A stretch of 64,000 nt of DNA, from assembly GCF_035751725.1 (NCBI RefSeq), contig NZ_CP142104.1, forward strand, positions 4,092,001 through 4,156,000, read 5' to 3'. Under the pieces are notes generated by a model. It made no database searches, was not told the DNA's origin, and saw only the letters and a list, made by a program, of their open reading frames with translations. The position numbers were made by a program, and so were the translations under genes. This stretch comes from Pseudomonas frederiksbergensis. Lineage in GTDB: Bacteria; Pseudomonadota; Gammaproteobacteria; Pseudomonadales; Pseudomonadaceae. Of the stretch, positions 28,794 to 38,260 are shown one piece after another (position 1 is the first letter of the stretch; every line of letters starts with the position of its first letter).

Positions 28794-29786
28794 ATGCAGC
28801 ACCAACCGCCCCCTCCACATCGACCAAATATTGATTTATCCATCATGCCCGAAAAACCGCTCTCTACCTGTAGCGTTGCGATCCTGATGTGCACCTACAA
28901 CGGCCAGGCATATCTGGAAGAACAAATTAACTCGCTCATTGCCCAGACCCATCAAAACTGGACGCTGTATATTTCCGATGACGGATCTACTGATGGTACG
29001 GTTACATTGCTAAATAACTACCGTGACCTGATTAAATCGCGCCGCATTCATATCTACAGCGGGCCTCGCCAAGGTTTTGCCGAGAACTTCATGTCATTGA
29101 TACGCAACTCAGACATCAATGCAGAGTTTTACGCTTTTAGCGATCAAGACGATATATGGTTCGATGAAAAATTAGAAAGAAGTATCAAGGCCCTGAAGAA
29201 GCTGCCAGTGGACCAGCCGGCGCTGTACTGCTCACGTACACGCCTGATTGACAAAAAGGGTAAAGTGATCGGTTTTTCTCCAGCCTTCAATCAGCCCCCC
29301 GCCTTTCAAAATGCGCTGATTCAAAGTATCGCAGGGGCTAATACGATGCTGCTAAATAACGCCGCTCGCAACCTGCTGAAAAAGATTCCCAGCGGTACAA
29401 ACATCGTGGCACATGACTGGCTCAGCTACTTGCTGACGACGGCTCACGGGGGAAAAGTTATATATGACCCAGAGCCCACGCTAGATTATCGGCAGCATGA
29501 AGCCAATGTAATTGGTGCCAATTCGAGCCTGAAAGAGCGTGTTATTCGTATAGGCAAATTATTTGACGGACGCTTTCAACAATGGACTGACTCCAACCTA
29601 CGAATTCTAAGAGTCGTGGAGGATGACTTGCCCTCCGTTAACCGCCAAATGCTGGATGAGTTTCGCCTAGGACGGAATAGTTCAATTTTCACAAGACTTC
29701 GACTGATGAAAAGATCCGGCATCTATCGTCAAACGATTGCGGGCAATATCACCCTCATTCTAGCCATCTGCCTAAACAAAATCTGA
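28794..29786 (+). CDS. Glycosyltransferase family 2 (rhamnosyltransferase-like)
   Basis: A 330-residue GT-A enzyme. The nucleotide-sugar site is VAILMCTYNGQAYLEEQINS and ISDDGSTDGT, the metal-binding motif is AFSDQDDIWFDEKLERS, and the C-terminal part contains LDYRQHEANVIGANSSLKER. The same layout is in the gene at 41655-42578, so the two are paralogues of the rhamnosyltransferase-like GT2 group. It is the only plus-strand gene in the O-antigen locus, divergent from wbpM. The ATG at 28794 follows GCGAGGACGC; the in-frame ATG at 28845 lacks a ribosome site. Base composition is lower in GC than the core genes. Confidence 0.86.
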   Translation: MQHQPPPPHRPNIDLSIMPEKPLSTCSVAILMCTYNGQAYLEEQINSLIAQTHQNWTLYISDDGSTDGTVTLLNNYRDLIKSRRIHIYSGPRQGFAENFMSLIRNSDINAEFYAFSDQDDIWFDEKLERSIKALKKLPVDQPALYCSRTRLIDKKGKVIGFSPAFNQPPAFQNALIQSIAGANTMLLNNAARNLLKKIPSGTNIVAHDWLSYLLTTAHGGKVIYDPEPTLDYRQHEANVIGANSSLKERVIRIGKLFDGRFQQWTDSNLRILRVVEDDLPSVNRQMLDEFRLGRNSSIFTRLRLMKRSGIYRQTIAGNITLILAICLNKI

Positions 29787-29788
29787 CC

Positions 29789-29816
29789 CCATCAGCGAGC
29801 CTTTGGTCGCTGATGG
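29789..29816. terminator. Bidirectional terminator-type hairpin
   Basis: A 10-bp perfect stem CCATCAGCGA/TCGCTGATGG with loop GCCTTTGG lies between the convergent ends of the GT2 gene and the GT8-like gene. No long T tract follows on either strand. Confidence 0.6.
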
Positions 29817-29822
29817 AAGCCC

Positions 29823-30749
29823 TCAATCAACTATTCTTTTCAGAATGTACCGACACAAACGCAAGTAATACAGCGCACGAGTTCTGAATCGCGTCGACCA
29901 TTTTTTTCCCAATTTGTGGTATGGTGCCAGGAAGATAAAATCGCGCGTTATCGCCGTAAGACCCAGCTTGCTGGTGTCATCCACTGCTGAGTCCAACTGG
30001 ATGAGCAAAGTCGGCCTTACATGCCCCAAGTGAATCTCCCTGACGAGTTCATCACGGCTTATGAAACCGTCCGCAATAGCTCTTCTTAAACAAGCCACCC
30101 AGACGTGACCATTGGGATTCTCCAACGACACCCAAGGCTGGGTATTCATGTCAGTGTAATGTAACAGTGCTGTTTCACCGACGGTGTATTGCTCCAAGGA
30201 ATTCCAGACCCGTGGTATCGAATGTCCAATCTTTTTAGCGACACTCATGTCAAACATCAGATTCTGGTATTCAAGCGCACCGCTGTCCAAATCCGCAATA
30301 ATATCTTCGATTCGCCAATTGAGTCGCTCGCAATCCATAAGCATTACGCTGAACTGGGAGCGACGTCCCTGGGTCCCATTTGCGACTGTCAACAGATGGT
30401 TATCTGAGAACGGTTGCCCCCACAGCTCACCGATATCCTTGAAAACCTGCATGTCGGCGTCCATATAAACGGCAAGCCCTTGAAAATGACATAACTCAGG
30501 TATCAGGAAACGTTGAAAAGAAAACGGGGTACGCGCCCTGTTCGCCAGCCCCTTGGGTTGAGGAATCGATCGTTGATGGCTATAAATTGCCGACAACTCC
30601 AACGGCAGTGAAGTATTCTCCTTAATTGAATACTCCAGCACCCTCATTGGTAGCCATTCTGCGGGAGTAGCGGCGACAAAGATGCGAACTGGCAAAACAG
30701 CGCTGTCCGTGGTCACTGACGCTATCCGGTCATCAGCCTGCAATTTCAT
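29823..30749 (-). CDS. Glycosyltransferase, GT8-like
   Basis: A 308-residue transferase. The DxD motif is in GLAVYMDADMQVFKDIGELW (about residues 98-117). Other features are SFQRFLIPEL, FSVMLMDCERLNWRIEDIIAD, RVWNSLEQYT and LLHYTDMNTQPWVS. The same pattern is found in the gene at 32030-32977, so the two are divergent paralogues. Sugar donor and acceptor are unknown. The ATG at 30749 follows GTGAGGACGAAA; a GTG four codons earlier overlaps the ribosome site and is unlikely. It belongs to the O-antigen locus but is separated by about 150 AT-rich bases from the next gene upstream, so it may have its own promoter. Confidence 0.78.
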   Translation of the reverse strand: MKLQADDRIASVTTDSAVLPVRIFVAATPAEWLPMRVLEYSIKENTSLPLELSAIYSHQRSIPQPKGLANRARTPFSFQRFLIPELCHFQGLAVYMDADMQVFKDIGELWGQPFSDNHLLTVANGTQGRRSQFSVMLMDCERLNWRIEDIIADLDSGALEYQNLMFDMSVAKKIGHSIPRVWNSLEQYTVGETALLHYTDMNTQPWVSLENPNGHVWVACLRRAIADGFISRDELVREIHLGHVRPTLLIQLDSAVDDTSKLGLTAITRDFIFLAPYHKLGKKWSTRFRTRALYYLRLCRYILKRIVD

Positions 30750-30902
30750 TTTCGTCCTCACCGACTTTCAGTTAATCATTTTCTTGCATTCACCCAAAAC
30801 AGCTACCCAGCGGAATAACATAATCAATGGTTTCGTATCGTTTAGTTTCTCAAAACAAGCTTAGAACAACCCTATTCGCGTATGGTTGCGTTGCAATGAA
30901 GT

Positions 30903-32033
30903 CTAATGTTTGGTGACCTCTTCAAATACCGACAGCAATTGCTGCTCAAGCCTATTGATCGAAAAGTTTTCAGCACAATACATTTGAGCAACATCTACCG
31001 AGCTTTTCCAAAAGCCCGGAATATCAAGACAATTATTCAGAGCCCCATACCAATCCTCCCCCACCAACACGCCGCCTCCGTCAGGAATGATGCTACTGTA
31101 GACTGGAATATCGGAAGCAATGACGGGAATACCTGCCGCCGTGTATTCAATGAACTTAGTCGGAGCCTTGCACAGGTTGAACTCTTCGTTGGCCAATGGT
31201 GCCAAACCAATATCCCAGCTCAACCCGGCCAGGACGGAAAGGAATTCGGAGTAAGCTTTATTTACGCTGTGGCTTCGAACACGCTCGCCGAAACGCTCGA
31301 GACGCTTAGGCATCTGGATGGTACCGAACACTTCGAAACGCAGTTGCGGCCTTTCTTCGAGCAGTCGTTCAAGTGCGGGAACTACCAAGTCCAAATCTTT
31401 CTGATGCCCCTTGGACCCCATGTAACCTACTGTCTGCCACGGGCGTGGCTGTCGGTCAGCGTTAACTCTGTCACCCATATACGGTGCGTACATACCATGG
31501 TAAATGGCTTGATTGGTAAACAGGTTGCCCAGCAATCCGGCTAAATAAGGAGTGGAAGCATAGATCAGATCGCAATTTCCAAGCTGGTAACGACGCGCAT
31601 CAATGACATCTTGAGCCCCCTGCCGCTTCTTGATTTCGACGCCAAGGGAATCGGGAACTTCCAGCAAGTTGTCATCGATATGGTATACCACTGGTATTTT
31701 CTTCGACTTGTAATGGTCGAGGATTTGAGTCCCAAAGGGCTGGCCATAACGCGTCATGACCACTAGCTCCGGTTCAAACTGGGCATCCCAATGCTTCCAA
31801 TACCCAACTCCCTTACGGGCGGCCAGATTCTGAGAAACAACAGCGAAGTTAACCTCCCCGCGCTGATGCATCTCGCGAAGAGGGATATCAAAGCTGATGA
31901 AATAAGTGGCATTAACATTCTCGGTGTAGATTAAGATGTTAAGGCCACCGACGTTTCCGTCCATGCAGATATCGAATTCGTTCGACGTCTGCATGGCATT
32001 GGATTTAAACAGCGATTTAAGATACCCAATCAT
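30903..32033 (-). CDS. Glycosyltransferase family 4/1 (GT-B)
   Basis: A 376-residue GT-B transferase. The N-terminal half has NILIYTENVNATYFISFDIPL and VVYHIDDNLLEVPDSLG; the C-terminal half has TVGYMGSKGHQKDLDLVVPALERLL and the donor-binding EEFNLCKAPTKFIEYTAAGIPVIASDIPVY (E-x7-E type). It probably adds a sugar to the O-antigen repeat on the cytoplasmic face. Its ATG overlaps the stop of the GT8-like gene by four bases (ATGA), so the two are translated together. Confidence 0.85.
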   Translation of the reverse strand: MIGYLKSLFKSNAMQTSNEFDICMDGNVGGLNILIYTENVNATYFISFDIPLREMHQRGEVNFAVVSQNLAARKGVGYWKHWDAQFEPELVVMTRYGQPFGTQILDHYKSKKIPVVYHIDDNLLEVPDSLGVEIKKRQGAQDVIDARRYQLGNCDLIYASTPYLAGLLGNLFTNQAIYHGMYAPYMGDRVNADRQPRPWQTVGYMGSKGHQKDLDLVVPALERLLEERPQLRFEVFGTIQMPKRLERFGERVRSHSVNKAYSEFLSVLAGLSWDIGLAPLANEEFNLCKAPTKFIEYTAAGIPVIASDIPVYSSIIPDGGGVLVGEDWYGALNNCLDIPGFWKSSVDVAQMYCAENFSINRLEQQLLSVFEEVTKH

Positions 32034-32977
32034 GCGTTGGAAACCTTTTGATCACCTGCGCCCTGTTCAGCCTGCATCCGGGCCTCGTATTCCTTGATCA
32101 CTTGCTGACGGTGACGTTTTGCCTCATAAACCGCCTTGTGCGGAATGTAACCTGACAATTTGTCTGCAGCTGCGTTTTTCTTATCCCACAGCCCGTGCAG
32201 GAAGGACGGAATCAGGTGACGATATTTGATATCGCGTAGAAGCGACGGGCGGAAATATCCAAGATCAACTTCCTTGCGAATGGCCGCTTCGGTCAGTGTC
32301 CCGTCTGCCAGCATCAATCGCACTTCCGCGAACCACGGCCAGGCGTTCTTGTTGCCGCACGCTGACCATGGTTGCGTGTACACATCTGTGTAATGGATCA
32401 GGCGCGTGTCCGAATCCCAATGCTCCAAGCTGTTCCATTCGAACGGCACACCATACTTGACGTGCTCTTCATCGAGGATGATCAGTTCCGACATCAATTG
32501 ATCATAATCATAACGTCCGTCATCCATCCCTTGGACAATTGTTTCAATGTCCCAATCCAGACGCTCGCAATCAAGCAACATGACTGCGCACTGTTTCTTG
32601 CGAGTCTTGGGTGCACCGATTTTCTGAGTCGATTCGTCCGTGAACTTCACCTCCTGTTGGATGATGATTTTGGCGCCATCAAACGGGATGTTCCACAGTT
32701 CACGAATATCTCGAAAGACCAGCATGTCGGCGTCCATGTAGATCGCCTTACCTTTGTAACCGCTGAGTTTAGGTATGCAGAAGCGGCTGAAAGAGAAACC
32801 GGTGCGCTGACCGTTACGCGGGTCCTTGGGCTCCGGCACAGGAAGATCAAGCATTGGAATGACTTCGACTTTGGCCGTAGTGTGCCGCTTGATCGAGTAC
32901 TCAAGCACAGGTACAGCCAGAAGTTGCGAACGATCAACCCCTACATATACCCGTATCACTTCGTCTTCGTGAACCAT
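32030..32977 (-). CDS. Glycosyltransferase, GT8-like
   Basis: A 315-residue transferase, paralogous to the one at 29823. The DxD motif is in GKAIYMDADMLVFRDIRELW, followed by CAVMLLDCERLDWDIETIVQG, FEWNSLEHWD and LIHYTDVYTQPWSACGNKNAWPWF. The C-terminus is basic and helical (EAKRHRQQVIKEYEARMQ), possibly for membrane association. AGAGGGAATTC precedes the ATG. It begins 12 bases after the epimerase stop and overlaps the GT4 gene, which places it in a tight operon with both. Confidence 0.8.
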   Translation of the reverse strand: MVHEDEVIRVYVGVDRSQLLAVPVLEYSIKRHTTAKVEVIPMLDLPVPEPKDPRNGQRTGFSFSRFCIPKLSGYKGKAIYMDADMLVFRDIRELWNIPFDGAKIIIQQEVKFTDESTQKIGAPKTRKKQCAVMLLDCERLDWDIETIVQGMDDGRYDYDQLMSELIILDEEHVKYGVPFEWNSLEHWDSDTRLIHYTDVYTQPWSACGNKNAWPWFAEVRLMLADGTLTEAAIRKEVDLGYFRPSLLRDIKYRHLIPSFLHGLWDKKNAAADKLSGYIPHKAVYEAKRHRQQVIKEYEARMQAEQGAGDQKVSNA

Positions 32978-32989
32978 TCGAATTCCCTC

Positions 32990-34084
32990 TTAAACGTTAG
33001 CGTTCTTAAATTCTACCTTCGCCCATTCGGCCAGACGTTCTACACCAGACTGAATGCTCACTTGAGGAACCCAGTTCAGGGCGCTCTGAGCGGCGGTAAT
33101 GTTGGCGCACGCATAGCGAATATCACCGATCCGGAACTGGCCGGTGATTTTATAAGAGGTATCGCTTACACCTAGATTGCGCATCAGCATCCGGGCCATT
33201 TCGAGTATGGAAACCGGCTCGCCACTGCCAATGTCTAGAATAATGCCATGAGGAACACTGGCGGCGTTGGCTTTGACCAACGCGTCCACGACGTCGTCCA
33301 CGAAAACGAAATCACGAGCGATATCACCGTCTTCAAAAATCGCAAGTTCGCCACCCACAAGCAACTGGCGAGCGAAGATCGATAGCACACCCGTATAGGG
33401 ATTGCGCAGAGATTGCCCTGGCCCATAGACATTTTGAAACCGCAGGATGGTTGCATTCCACGGAGCACCGTCACCGGCCTGTACCAGCAGGTACTCCTGC
33501 ATCAGTTTGGTAGAGGCATACACCGATGCAGGTGCAGGTGGTAAACCTGCATGACTGCCAATAGGTCGGACCGGCAATACCGCCTCGGCCGGCATCGGCA
33601 CCGTGAAATCTCCAGCATTCATCATTTCGGGCTGCCGTGGCAAGCCAACGTATTCTATTCCACGGACATCGACGTACCCACCTTCGCCGTAAACGGCTCG
33701 AGAGGCTGCGAGAACGACTTGGCGCACATTGCTCTGCTCGCGTAGCGCTTCGATCAGGTGGGTCGTACCCAGTACGTTGACAGCGCAGTAACGTGACGGC
33801 TCGTCGTAGGACTGACCGGTACCGGTCTCGGCGGCGAGGTGATAAACCAGCTCGGGATTGGCAAGCTCTACGGCTTTTGCTAACGCCGGTCCATCGGACA
33901 CATCGCCCCGGATAAAGTGCACATTCTTCGGAAAAATCGGATCAGCAGCGTTAGCACCGTGTACTTGCGGATGCAGATTGTCAAAGACCCAAATGGTACG
34001 AGATGCTTCCTCCTTGAGCAGGGCCTTGACCAGACGACTGCCGATAAATCCGGCACCGCCAGTAATGAAAATACGCTGTGTCAT
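32990..34084 (-). CDS. NAD-dependent epimerase/dehydratase (extended SDR)
   Basis: A 364-residue nucleotide-sugar SDR. The NAD motif is [12 protein letters not shown], the catalytic pair is in SVYASTKLMQEYLL (YxxxK), and the serine region reads LAASRAVYGEGG. A longer loop of about 40 residues (VDVRGIEYVGLPRQPEMMNAG onwards) separates the serine and the YxxxK compared with a minimal GalE. Motifs RFQNVYGPGQSLRNPYTGVLSIF and RDFVFVDDVVDALVKA are typical of 4-epimerases. The product sugar is unknown. It overlaps the following glycosyltransferase by ATGA and so belongs to one operon. Confidence 0.87.
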   Translation of the reverse strand: MTQRIFITGGAGFIGSRLVKALLKEEASRTIWVFDNLHPQVHGANAADPIFPKNVHFIRGDVSDGPALAKAVELANPELVYHLAAETGTGQSYDEPSRYCAVNVLGTTHLIEALREQSNVRQVVLAASRAVYGEGGYVDVRGIEYVGLPRQPEMMNAGDFTVPMPAEAVLPVRPIGSHAGLPPAPASVYASTKLMQEYLLVQAGDGAPWNATILRFQNVYGPGQSLRNPYTGVLSIFARQLLVGGELAIFEDGDIARDFVFVDDVVDALVKANAASVPHGIILDIGSGEPVSILEMARMLMRNLGVSDTSYKITGQFRIGDIRYACANITAAQSALNWVPQVSIQSGVERLAEWAKVEFKNANV

Positions 34085-36522
34085 TGATTCGTTACCTGAG
34101 AATGTAGAGATGTTGAGTAGATCAAGTCGTCAACTATTCGAGCGGCGGCTTGCTCTTGCAGTACCATACGTGCAACGAAGCGCTCAGAGAGCTGCGCGAA
34201 TACCGGTTCCTGGGTTTCATTCATGACGCGCTTGATGAACGCGGACCAGTCCACCACATCTTCAATGGAAAATAGAGGGGAATACGTTTGTGTACCCAAC
34301 TCCCGCGTCACCACGGCCACCGGAAGTCCACGCATGGCGGCATCGAGAGCAACTGTAGAGGGGCTGGTGATGACCGCTTTCATACGCCCCAACAGACCAC
34401 CTGCGGTATAGCGCTCCCACTCTACATGCTTTGGATCGGCGATGATCAGATTCGGGGCTGCGGGCTTGTCACCCTGATAACGGGAGGTGAGCCATAGACC
34501 GGCGTGATGGGGTTTGACCAAAAACGTGACTGACGGGAACTGCTCCGCTAACGCGGCAACCCCATGGAGGAAAAACCGTCTGTAGTCTTCGCTGTAACGG
34601 TGCCAGTGCAAGTTCTCGAAAATACCGACAACGCATGCCTCAGGATCAATCAACGCGCTCAGGTCCGCCCTGTCCACCAGAGGAGTCTTGGGACAGCCAA
34701 CCGGCACACATTTTATTCGGGTGGCTGCGCTGACATCTGGATGCAACGTATCGAGCCCGCCCCATAAGTAAATTTTGTCAGCTGCAAAATTCACGCGGTC
34801 GATTGATTGGACTTTATCGCTGTACGTCAACCCCACATTTTCCAAACCATGCTGCAACGTGGCGGTCATGATCCCGGCAGCTTTCGCTGCTTCGGTGAGC
34901 GTGCGAGTAAAACGATGAGGGCTGAGATTCGTTTCCGAAACCGAGAGCAACGCTATGGTTCGAGGGCCGAAATGAAAAGCTGTCAACGGATCGGTAGCCG
35001 GCAGCACCCTGACGTTGACCTCTTGTAGCGCTAATGCCTTCATGACTCGCGGAGATGTTTTTAATAGCGCGTGACTGCAGATCACCTGTAACGCGATTTC
35101 GCGCGCCTTGAGCTCAACAATAATCGGCAAGGCTAGATCCAGATCTTGAACCAGATGCAGTACCACAATAACTTCAGCATCATCATTCGCATGGACAGTG
35201 CGAGGCCGTGCGCAACTATCCAGTAGTACTCCTTCCCATAGACTTCCAATTACTGCGGAGCTGAAATGACGCTCAATAAGCTCCTTGGCCAGCGCAATAT
35301 CCCGCTGGCCATTTGCTCGATCTGAGAGATATCGACGAAGCCCAGATAAAAAATCATCGGTAACCAAGCCACCTGCCACCGGCGCCAAACCCGGAGTCGC
35401 AGTAGCTACCACCGGAATTCCTCGTGTAAGCGCATGCACCGTTCGGTTCGCGGACTTGCAAATACTGAAAGGGTCGCAGGAGTTTGGAATCAGGACGACG
35501 CGCGAAACCGCCATCCATTTCTCCACCGCGTTGATTGACCACTCTACATATCGTGACGCGAGAGCCATCGGTTTGATCACGCGTTCGTATTTGGCTGCGC
35601 TGTTGCTAATCACCACCAACTCGACGGGATATTCAAGTGCAATCGTCTCCAGAGCATCGCGGATCAATAGCAGGTCAAGAATACCGAAGTCCGCATAATC
35701 GGCACCGTGATTGCCAAACCACAACAGATACATCTTCGACGGATCAATGGGTGCCGTATCAACAAGGGTCGGTTGCGGCAAGGCGGTTTTGTGAGGGGCA
35801 GCTACGTTGAGCTTATTGGCCGCTCTGCCTGCTACAGCTCGCCACAGCACTCGCAAGATGGCTTGGAGCGTCGCGAACGATCCGTCCTTTCTGCGCTTAA
35901 CCCGAACACGCTGCACCTGTCTTTTCAACAAGCGTTCGAAGGTAAAGAGTATCCCGCTGTCCTGCATCTGATTTCGCAGCGTTTTCAACCGTCTGAAAAG
36001 CAATGGAGGCGTTCGTTTTTTTTCGACGGCCTTCGCCTCATTTATCAGTTGCTGACCTTTAAGGGTTACGGCTTCAGCCGCGTAACCGTCAGGTACAACA
36101 TAGACTGCCACTCCAGGCGCATGGGTTCTGACTACATCGGCCAGAGGCTCGGTTGTCGTGACGATGGCACTCGCAAATTGAGCCATCCTAACGAACATCT
36201 CCGCGGGTGGCACCGACAGATTTTTGCCATATCCTGGTACAAAAACGTTATCGCACAAATCGATGAGGACCGGGATGTCCAACGCTCGCGCCCGCTGAAC
36301 CAATGCAAGGCTTTCCAGCGAAAAGGCTTTCACTATGACCAGCGCATCAAGCGCCTCTAGATCCTCGCAAGATTGTGGACTGAACAAACGGCAGACGTAA
36401 CCCTTCTCCTTCAAGGCCAGCAAGGGAAGCAACGCACGATAGCGAACGCTGGCGATATCAATCGACAAAGAAGATACGCACCAGCCCACTTTTTTTAGAC
36501 TTTTTTCCATAACGTGTTTCAA
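34081..36522 (-). CDS. Large two-domain glycosyltransferase
   Basis: About 813 residues, twice the usual size. The N-terminal half (to about 430) is GT-B-like: VGWCVSSLSIDIASVRYRALLPLLAL, MYLLWFGNHGADYADFGILDLL and VLIPNSCDPFSICKSANRTVHALTRGIPVVAT. The C-terminal half (about 440-800) resembles the GT-B fold of CDP-glycerol or capsule transferases, with ATLQHGLENVG, VGIFENLHWHRYSEDYRRF, FLVKPHHAGLW and VITSPSTVALDAAMRGLPVAV. It may add two sugars or a sugar plus a phosphate-linked group. The start is uncertain: a TTG at 36522 has AAGGAG at 9 bases; ATGs at 36510 and 36552 are alternatives. Specific function unknown. Confidence 0.75.
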   Translation of the reverse strand: MKHVMEKSLKKVGWCVSSLSIDIASVRYRALLPLLALKEKGYVCRLFSPQSCEDLEALDALVIVKAFSLESLALVQRARALDIPVLIDLCDNVFVPGYGKNLSVPPAEMFVRMAQFASAIVTTTEPLADVVRTHAPGVAVYVVPDGYAAEAVTLKGQQLINEAKAVEKKRTPPLLFRRLKTLRNQMQDSGILFTFERLLKRQVQRVRVKRRKDGSFATLQAILRVLWRAVAGRAANKLNVAAPHKTALPQPTLVDTAPIDPSKMYLLWFGNHGADYADFGILDLLLIRDALETIALEYPVELVVISNSAAKYERVIKPMALASRYVEWSINAVEKWMAVSRVVLIPNSCDPFSICKSANRTVHALTRGIPVVATATPGLAPVAGGLVTDDFLSGLRRYLSDRANGQRDIALAKELIERHFSSAVIGSLWEGVLLDSCARPRTVHANDDAEVIVVLHLVQDLDLALPIIVELKAREIALQVICSHALLKTSPRVMKALALQEVNVRVLPATDPLTAFHFGPRTIALLSVSETNLSPHRFTRTLTEAAKAAGIMTATLQHGLENVGLTYSDKVQSIDRVNFAADKIYLWGGLDTLHPDVSAATRIKCVPVGCPKTPLVDRADLSALIDPEACVVGIFENLHWHRYSEDYRRFFLHGVAALAEQFPSVTFLVKPHHAGLWLTSRYQGDKPAAPNLIIADPKHVEWERYTAGGLLGRMKAVITSPSTVALDAAMRGLPVAVVTRELGTQTYSPLFSIEDVVDWSAFIKRVMNETQEPVFAQLSERFVARMVLQEQAAARIVDDLIYSTSLHSQVTNQ

Positions 36523-36870
36523 ATGTGAACGCTCCTTCGCCGTCTGGCTCATACACCCACATAACCAGAGCCACAAACATAAAAAAATGAGCGGAATTTA
36601 GCGATTCACATCGTAACGCACCACAAACCCGCACGTGCTCAAGACCTAAACCCGAGCCAGGATGGTGCCAGCCTGCCCAGCCTCGGGTCCAGCCGCTTAT
36701 TCTACCGAACAGGTATCTCCAAGGGGCACTTTTTCAACATGAAGCATTCTGGACAAGAATCGTTTGAGAGACATGATCTACGTCAAGCTGCGACCGAACA
36801 CAGGCGCCGACGCCCCTTGCATAAGCTTCTTGGACCTATCAAGCCGACACCGATTTCACGAGAAATCTAT
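36523..36870. other. Intergenic region in the O-antigen locus, no gene seen
   Basis: About 350 bases between the large glycosyltransferase gene and the stop of the acetyltransferase gene. Short open frames here on the plus strand have no ribosome site and run into the antisense of the acetyltransferase. The region is likely to contain the promoter of the 34.0-32.0 kb operon. No hairpin terminator with a T tract was found. Confidence 0.5.
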
Positions 36871-37497
36871 TCAATCCTGTCTCTCAAAACCCGGACGATA
36901 CTTGAGCAATCGCGCAGGCACGCCCCCGACGATAGCCCCTTTGCCAACATCCTTGTTGACGACTGCCCCCGCAGCAATGATTGCCCCGTCAGCGATCGCC
37001 ACGCCATCCAGTATTCGGCATCCCGTGCCGATCCAGATATCGCTCCCCATTTGAATGCCCTCCCGGGTCAAACCTTGCTTGGCAATAGGCAGAGTCGGAT
37101 TCTCATAGATATGATTGGCAGGGATCACGACGGTATGAGCAGCAATACGAACATAATCTCCAGTCTGTAAACCACCATGCCCATATATGACACAGTAGGG
37201 GTTGACCGAATTTGACTTGCCAAGCTCGATTCGCCCTCCCGGCCCGGTGTCCAAAATAGCGCCATGACTGATGATGCTGCCATCACCAATCACAATTTTC
37301 GCTTCGGCGTTGGTGCAAATGAATCGCGCGCCGGACTTGATGACGACACGCCTTCCAATTGAAATATTTGAAAGAGAACCTTCAAAATGAGCATCAGGCG
37401 CGATCTCAGTACCTTCTCCAAAATATACGACCGGTTGCTCCTCGACTCTTTCTAGGGATGACAACAGACGCCTGATTCTGGAGAAGATAGATTTCAT
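36871..37497 (-). CDS. Hexapeptide-repeat acyltransferase (LbH fold)
   Basis: A 208-residue sugar O- or N-acetyltransferase. From about residue 35 it has hexapeptide repeats ([LIV]Gxxxx), for example [31 protein letters not shown] and [27 protein letters not shown]; the end [15 protein letters not shown] is characteristic of this family. A histidine in [11 protein letters not shown] fits the catalytic position. It probably acetylates an O-antigen sugar using acetyl-CoA. Its ATG at 37497 overlaps the stop of the methyltransferase gene (TGATG), so it belongs to the wzm-wzt operon. Confidence 0.88.
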   Translation of the reverse strand: MKSIFSRIRRLLSSLERVEEQPVVYFGEGTEIAPDAHFEGSLSNISIGRRVVIKSGARFICTNAEAKIVIGDGSIISHGAILDTGPGGRIELGKSNSVNPYCVIYGHGGLQTGDYVRIAAHTVVIPANHIYENPTLPIAKQGLTREGIQMGSDIWIGTGCRILDGVAIADGAIIAAGAVVNKDVGKGAIVGGVPARLLKYRPGFERQD

Positions 37498-38258
37498 CAA
37501 TATTTCACTATGTAGGCTTTAGTTCTGTTCGGCGCATCGTTCCCATAGCGGATCTGAGCGAGCTTTTCCGGTTTTTCGGCAAAAAACTTATCAATTGCCT
37601 TGCCTGCCATTGGATAGTTTATTGAGTTGTAATCATCAAAAAAGATGATCCCACCCTGTACCATGCGGGAATAGAAATATTCAAGGCACTCAATGTGTGG
37701 CTCGAACAAATCGCAATCAATATTGACGAAGTGATAGAGCTGCTCTTCCAACAATGGCAGCGACTGACTAAAAAGCCCCTGCCGCAGCTCAACAGACGCC
37801 CCCAACCCGGCCTCATCCACTAGAGCTTGAACTCCGGCAAGTGATGTTTCCGTAAAAAGTGTTTTGTCACGGTAAGCCGCGTCAGCAGGTGCGTATAATT
37901 TGTCCTGTTCAGAAAGTGGTGGCAAGCCACTAAAGGTGTCCAATCCCGTAATCTTGAATGGAATGCCGCTGTCGCTGGCATACTTTGCGCACGCAACTAA
38001 ACTGCTGCCAGTAAAAACACCACACTCCACCGCATTAAAACGCGATAGATTCCGAACACCAACTTTCCAGAGCAGTTTTCCCAACAAACTCTTCTTTTTC
38101 TGCCTTTCACTTCGTAAATAGTTCGCCATGGCAAGCTGAAAAGCATGAAGTACTGGGATCCGCTCAGAGAAAATGTCTCGGAATGGAGGAACATGCGAGA
38201 ACGGAAGCGACGCATTGAATTTAGGTTTCTTGGCCTTCATAGCTTTTTCAGTAGACAT
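37497..38258 (-). CDS. TylF/MycF family methyltransferase
   Basis: A 253-residue SAM-dependent O-methyltransferase. SAM-binding [18 protein letters not shown], then [17 protein letters not shown], and the metal/catalytic aspartates [12 protein letters not shown] and [22 protein letters not shown] match TylF (macrocin O-methyltransferase), a Mg-dependent sugar methylase. It lies between wzt and the acetyltransferase gene, so a role in methylating the O-antigen chain end is likely. The ATG at 38258 has GAGGATTTGAAG upstream and is 2 bases from the wzt stop. Confidence 0.88.
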   Translation of the reverse strand: MSTEKAMKAKKPKFNASLPFSHVPPFRDIFSERIPVLHAFQLAMANYLRSERQKKKSLLGKLLWKVGVRNLSRFNAVECGVFTGSSLVACAKYASDSGIPFKITGLDTFSGLPPLSEQDKLYAPADAAYRDKTLFTETSLAGVQALVDEAGLGASVELRQGLFSQSLPLLEEQLYHFVNIDCDLFEPHIECLEYFYSRMVQGGIIFFDDYNSINYPMAGKAIDKFFAEKPEKLAQIRYGNDAPNRTKAYIVKY

Positions 38259-38260
38259 CT

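Noticed and set aside
36739..37170. A 143-codon plus-strand frame at the end of the acetyltransferase gene
   Set aside because: Mostly antisense to the hexapeptide acetyltransferase, whose repeats are clear.
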